Below the pieces are notes generated by a model that did not search any database, had not been told where the DNA came from, and worked only from the letters and a program-made list of their open reading frames with translations. A program made the position numbers and the translations under genes. A DNA stretch of 64,000 nucleotides from the NCBI GenBank assembly GCA_963664845.1, contig OY761615.1, positions 3,596,001 to 3,660,000 of the forward strand, given 5' to 3'. Shown one piece after another: positions 62,475-64,000 of the stretch. The DNA is from CAIYTF01 sp963664845. Lineage in GTDB: Bacteria; Bacteroidota; Ignavibacteria; Ignavibacteriales; Ignavibacteriaceae. Numbering within the stretch: position 1 is the first letter of the stretch; each line of letters opens with the position of its first letter.

Positions 62475-62540
62475 CAACGGTGTCATCTTAGTGGTAAAAA
62501 CTATTCCTGCCATTGCGCAAAGTTGGCCCCTTTATCCGTG
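62475..62540 (+). repeat. Inverted-repeat element, left-end remnant
   Basis: CAACGGTGTCATCTTA at 62475-62490 matches the inverted end CAATGGTGTCAACTTA at 14 of 16 positions, 3 bp after the truA stop. A possible decayed right side is AAAGTTGGCCCC near 62519. No clear target duplication. Confidence 0.5.
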
Positions 62541-62735
62541 ATAGGATCGGTATTTTAAAAGCCAGGGGCGACGTTCTGTAGGGATAATTCGGCAAATTGT
62601 CCCTATATTTCCAGTATAAACACTTACTTATTGAAATATTTGTGTGTTATTTCAATTTCCCCCTCAAATTATCAACGTGCGGCCAGTGCCGGCGCCTGAT
62701 AATGAACGATTAATAAACTATACAAAGGAACTGCT

Positions 62736-63332
62736 ATGAGTCCGGAATTTATTGCACAATTACATCCGAAGATTGTTCACTTTCCTATCGCACTTTTAAT
62801 TACGTACGCTTTTCTGGAAGTATTGGGCGCAATTTTACGCAAAGATTTTATATCAAAAGCAGCAGCCATTATTCTGGGGCTTGGTGTTGTCAGTGCAATT
62901 GCAGCGCTTTTCACCGGCGACCAGGCACTGGAATATGCTAATGTGGTTGACGCCAGCGATGTGGGCCCCGTGCCAATGAAGCACTTGACGGAGCATGAAT
63001 ATTGGGCTGATATTACTGTTTGGTTTTTTGCGGCACTGTTGGTGCTTAGGGTGCTTTACATTTTGTTCGTGGTTATAAAGAAAAAATACCCGCAGTTGCT
63101 CCATTCAGCAAAATATGGGTTCGCCGTGCTTGCGGTTGCAGGATGCTATTTTGTTTTTAAGACCGGAGAAGCCGGCGGTGAGGAAGTGTACAGAACATCT
63201 CTGATTAAAAAGCTGAATGATTATGAAAAGGCAGTGAAGGATTCAGTAGCGGAAAAAACTGCTGCGGACTCTTTGCTGAAATTGGGCGCCCCGGATTCTG
63301 CCAGTATATCTTCGCCATCGGTAAGTAAATAG
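62736..63332 (+). CDS. DUF2231 membrane protein
   Basis: 198 aa. FIAQLHPKIVHFPIALLITY is the DUF2231 signature with conserved histidines; four hydrophobic helices at about 15-32, 43-62, 91-115, 129-145; a second His pair in MKHLTEHEYWAD. The C-terminal 50 residues are charged and then Ser/Ala/Pro-rich. Members are often next to redox genes and may bind heme, but the role is not established. AAAGGAA precedes the ATG. Preceded by a 260-bp gap. Confidence 0.88.
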   Translation: MSPEFIAQLHPKIVHFPIALLITYAFLEVLGAILRKDFISKAAAIILGLGVVSAIAALFTGDQALEYANVVDASDVGPVPMKHLTEHEYWADITVWFFAALLVLRVLYILFVVIKKKYPQLLHSAKYGFAVLAVAGCYFVFKTGEAGGEEVYRTSLIKKLNDYEKAVKDSVAEKTAADSLLKLGAPDSASISSPSVSK

Positions 63333-63395
63333 TTTGTTCATAAAAAACTGTCTCAAAAGCCAAATTTCGGATTTCTATCCGTGAGAACCATTTCA

Positions 63396-63720
63396 ACCTT
63401 GGTTTTATATTAGAAATGACTAAAGCGATACAACTTACATAAATATCAAGCATGGCGCCCTTACTCGACCTGTTGGCAAGGGTGTCAACTTTACAAATTT
63501 TTTGCCGCTGCCCCCTGGAATAGCTCACTTGGAGATCACGGTTGTAGTACTTTTAGTCAACAATAATGCGGGTATTCCGGGGGTGAGTTATGCTTACCAT
63601 GTTCCAATAGGGTGACACCTGCCACTGCCCACTTAGAACATCTCACTTGGAGATCACGGTCGCAGCATTTTTAGCTGCCAATAATGCAGATGCTCTGCAC
63701 CCATCTTGCGAGCGCAAACT
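63396..63720 (+). repeat. Scrambled outer and inner repeat copies (G)
   Basis: A decayed outer left end (TATTAGAAATGACTAAAGCG, ATAAATATCAAGCATGGCGC), then CAAGGGTGTCAACTTTACAA, then two tandem partial type I interiors, each starting ACTTGGAGATCACGGT (63527 and 63643 areas). Suggests repeated insertion or recombination at one place. Confidence 0.7.
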
Positions 63721-63830
63721 TGTTTTGTAATGAAAGTGGTATACGTGTTTATTCTTATGCACCATCTTGCAACTCTTGGAATACAGATAACTGGTTATAA
63801 CAGAAAAACAACAGCTATGATCTTTGAGCA

Positions 63831-64000
63831 CTGAAAGGGCGGCATTATTGTAGGGCGGCATTGTTGTCGGGCTCCTGCCCCGTGCAGTGCACGCCACACT
63901 ACGTTGTGCAATGCACCATGCAATGCCCTAATCTGTGCATCGTGAGCTTGACCGCATCACCATTCATTAAGTAATTTCGCTTTGAATTATTACCTGTATT
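63831..64000 (+). repeat. Long dispersed repeat, copy 2 (runs to window edge)
   Basis: Matches 43261-43445 almost base for base after allowing the 16-nt difference, up to CTGTATT at the window end. In copy 1 a RepA-like AAA fragment begins about 20 bp further on. Confidence 0.9.

Overview
The window reads as chromosomal DNA of an anaerobic or facultative member of the FCB group (Bacteroidota/Chlorobi/Ignavibacteria-like). Three large secreted proteins, and one lipoprotein in truncated form, end in the type IX secretion sorting domain with its QNYPNPFNPST-type motif. There is an Oar/SusC-like TonB receptor, many small outer-membrane barrels and lipoproteins, and several promoters that fit the Bacteroidota grammar (TTTG, 19 nt, TAnnTTTn). 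No rRNA, tRNA, CRISPR array, intact transposase or integrase was found. The lineage call is inference; no marker gene fixes it.

Layout. 1-10.5 kb: a pilin-like protein, Nif3 plus zinc-ribbon coiled-coil pair, a secreted beta-helix protein, a TPR protein, a GHL10 glycoside hydrolase-like protein, and a DNA methyltransferase with a second methyltransferase-fold protein. 10.7-17.9 kb (minus strand): a complete seven-gene hdrCBA-flxDCBA operon, the known NADH dehydrogenase/heterodisulfide-reductase-type flavin-bifurcating complex, closed by a strong terminator. 18.2-27.4 kb: dCMP deaminase, KdsC, outer-membrane protein, RfbB, SLBB polysaccharide-export protein, alpha-amylase, GatB, signal peptidase I, MoaC. 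27.7-34.8 kb: TonB receptor, EamA transporter, enoyl-CoA hydratase, membrane-anchored unknown. 35.2-43.9 kb: QueC, a BNR-repeat secreted protein, lipoproteins, and repeat-rich DNA with a small cysteine-containing protein under a perfect palindrome and a decayed RepA-like AAA ATPase. 44-49.3 kb (minus): BamA/TamA-like barrel, lipoprotein, YkuD-type protein lacking its catalytic cysteine, esterase, FN3 lipoprotein. 50.1-55.1 kb: an electron-transfer cluster (cyclic-nucleotide-binding protein, cytochrome c, a 13-heme cytochrome c/cytochrome b fusion resembling CbcL, and a 7-heme NapC/NirT protein resembling ImcH). 55.4-63.3 kb: MqnA-like protein, HD hydrolase, tryptophanase, secreted T9SS protein, TruA, DUF2231 membrane protein.

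The energy genes fit together: HdrABC-FlxABCD would couple NADH, ferredoxin and a thiol/disulfide pair in the cytoplasm; the two multiheme membrane proteins would drain the quinone pool to the periplasm or beyond; an MqnA-like protein beside them hints at menaquinone made by the futalosine route.

The least expected structure is in the intergenic DNA: a nested repeat system. An outer element of about 165 bp occurs in at least six full or partial copies. In three of them a second element with 16-bp inverted ends (CAATGGTGTCAACTTA) sits at the same internal site, flanked by a 9-bp duplication (CCCTTTGGG), while the copy at 53421 keeps the unoccupied site. No transposase for it is visible here.
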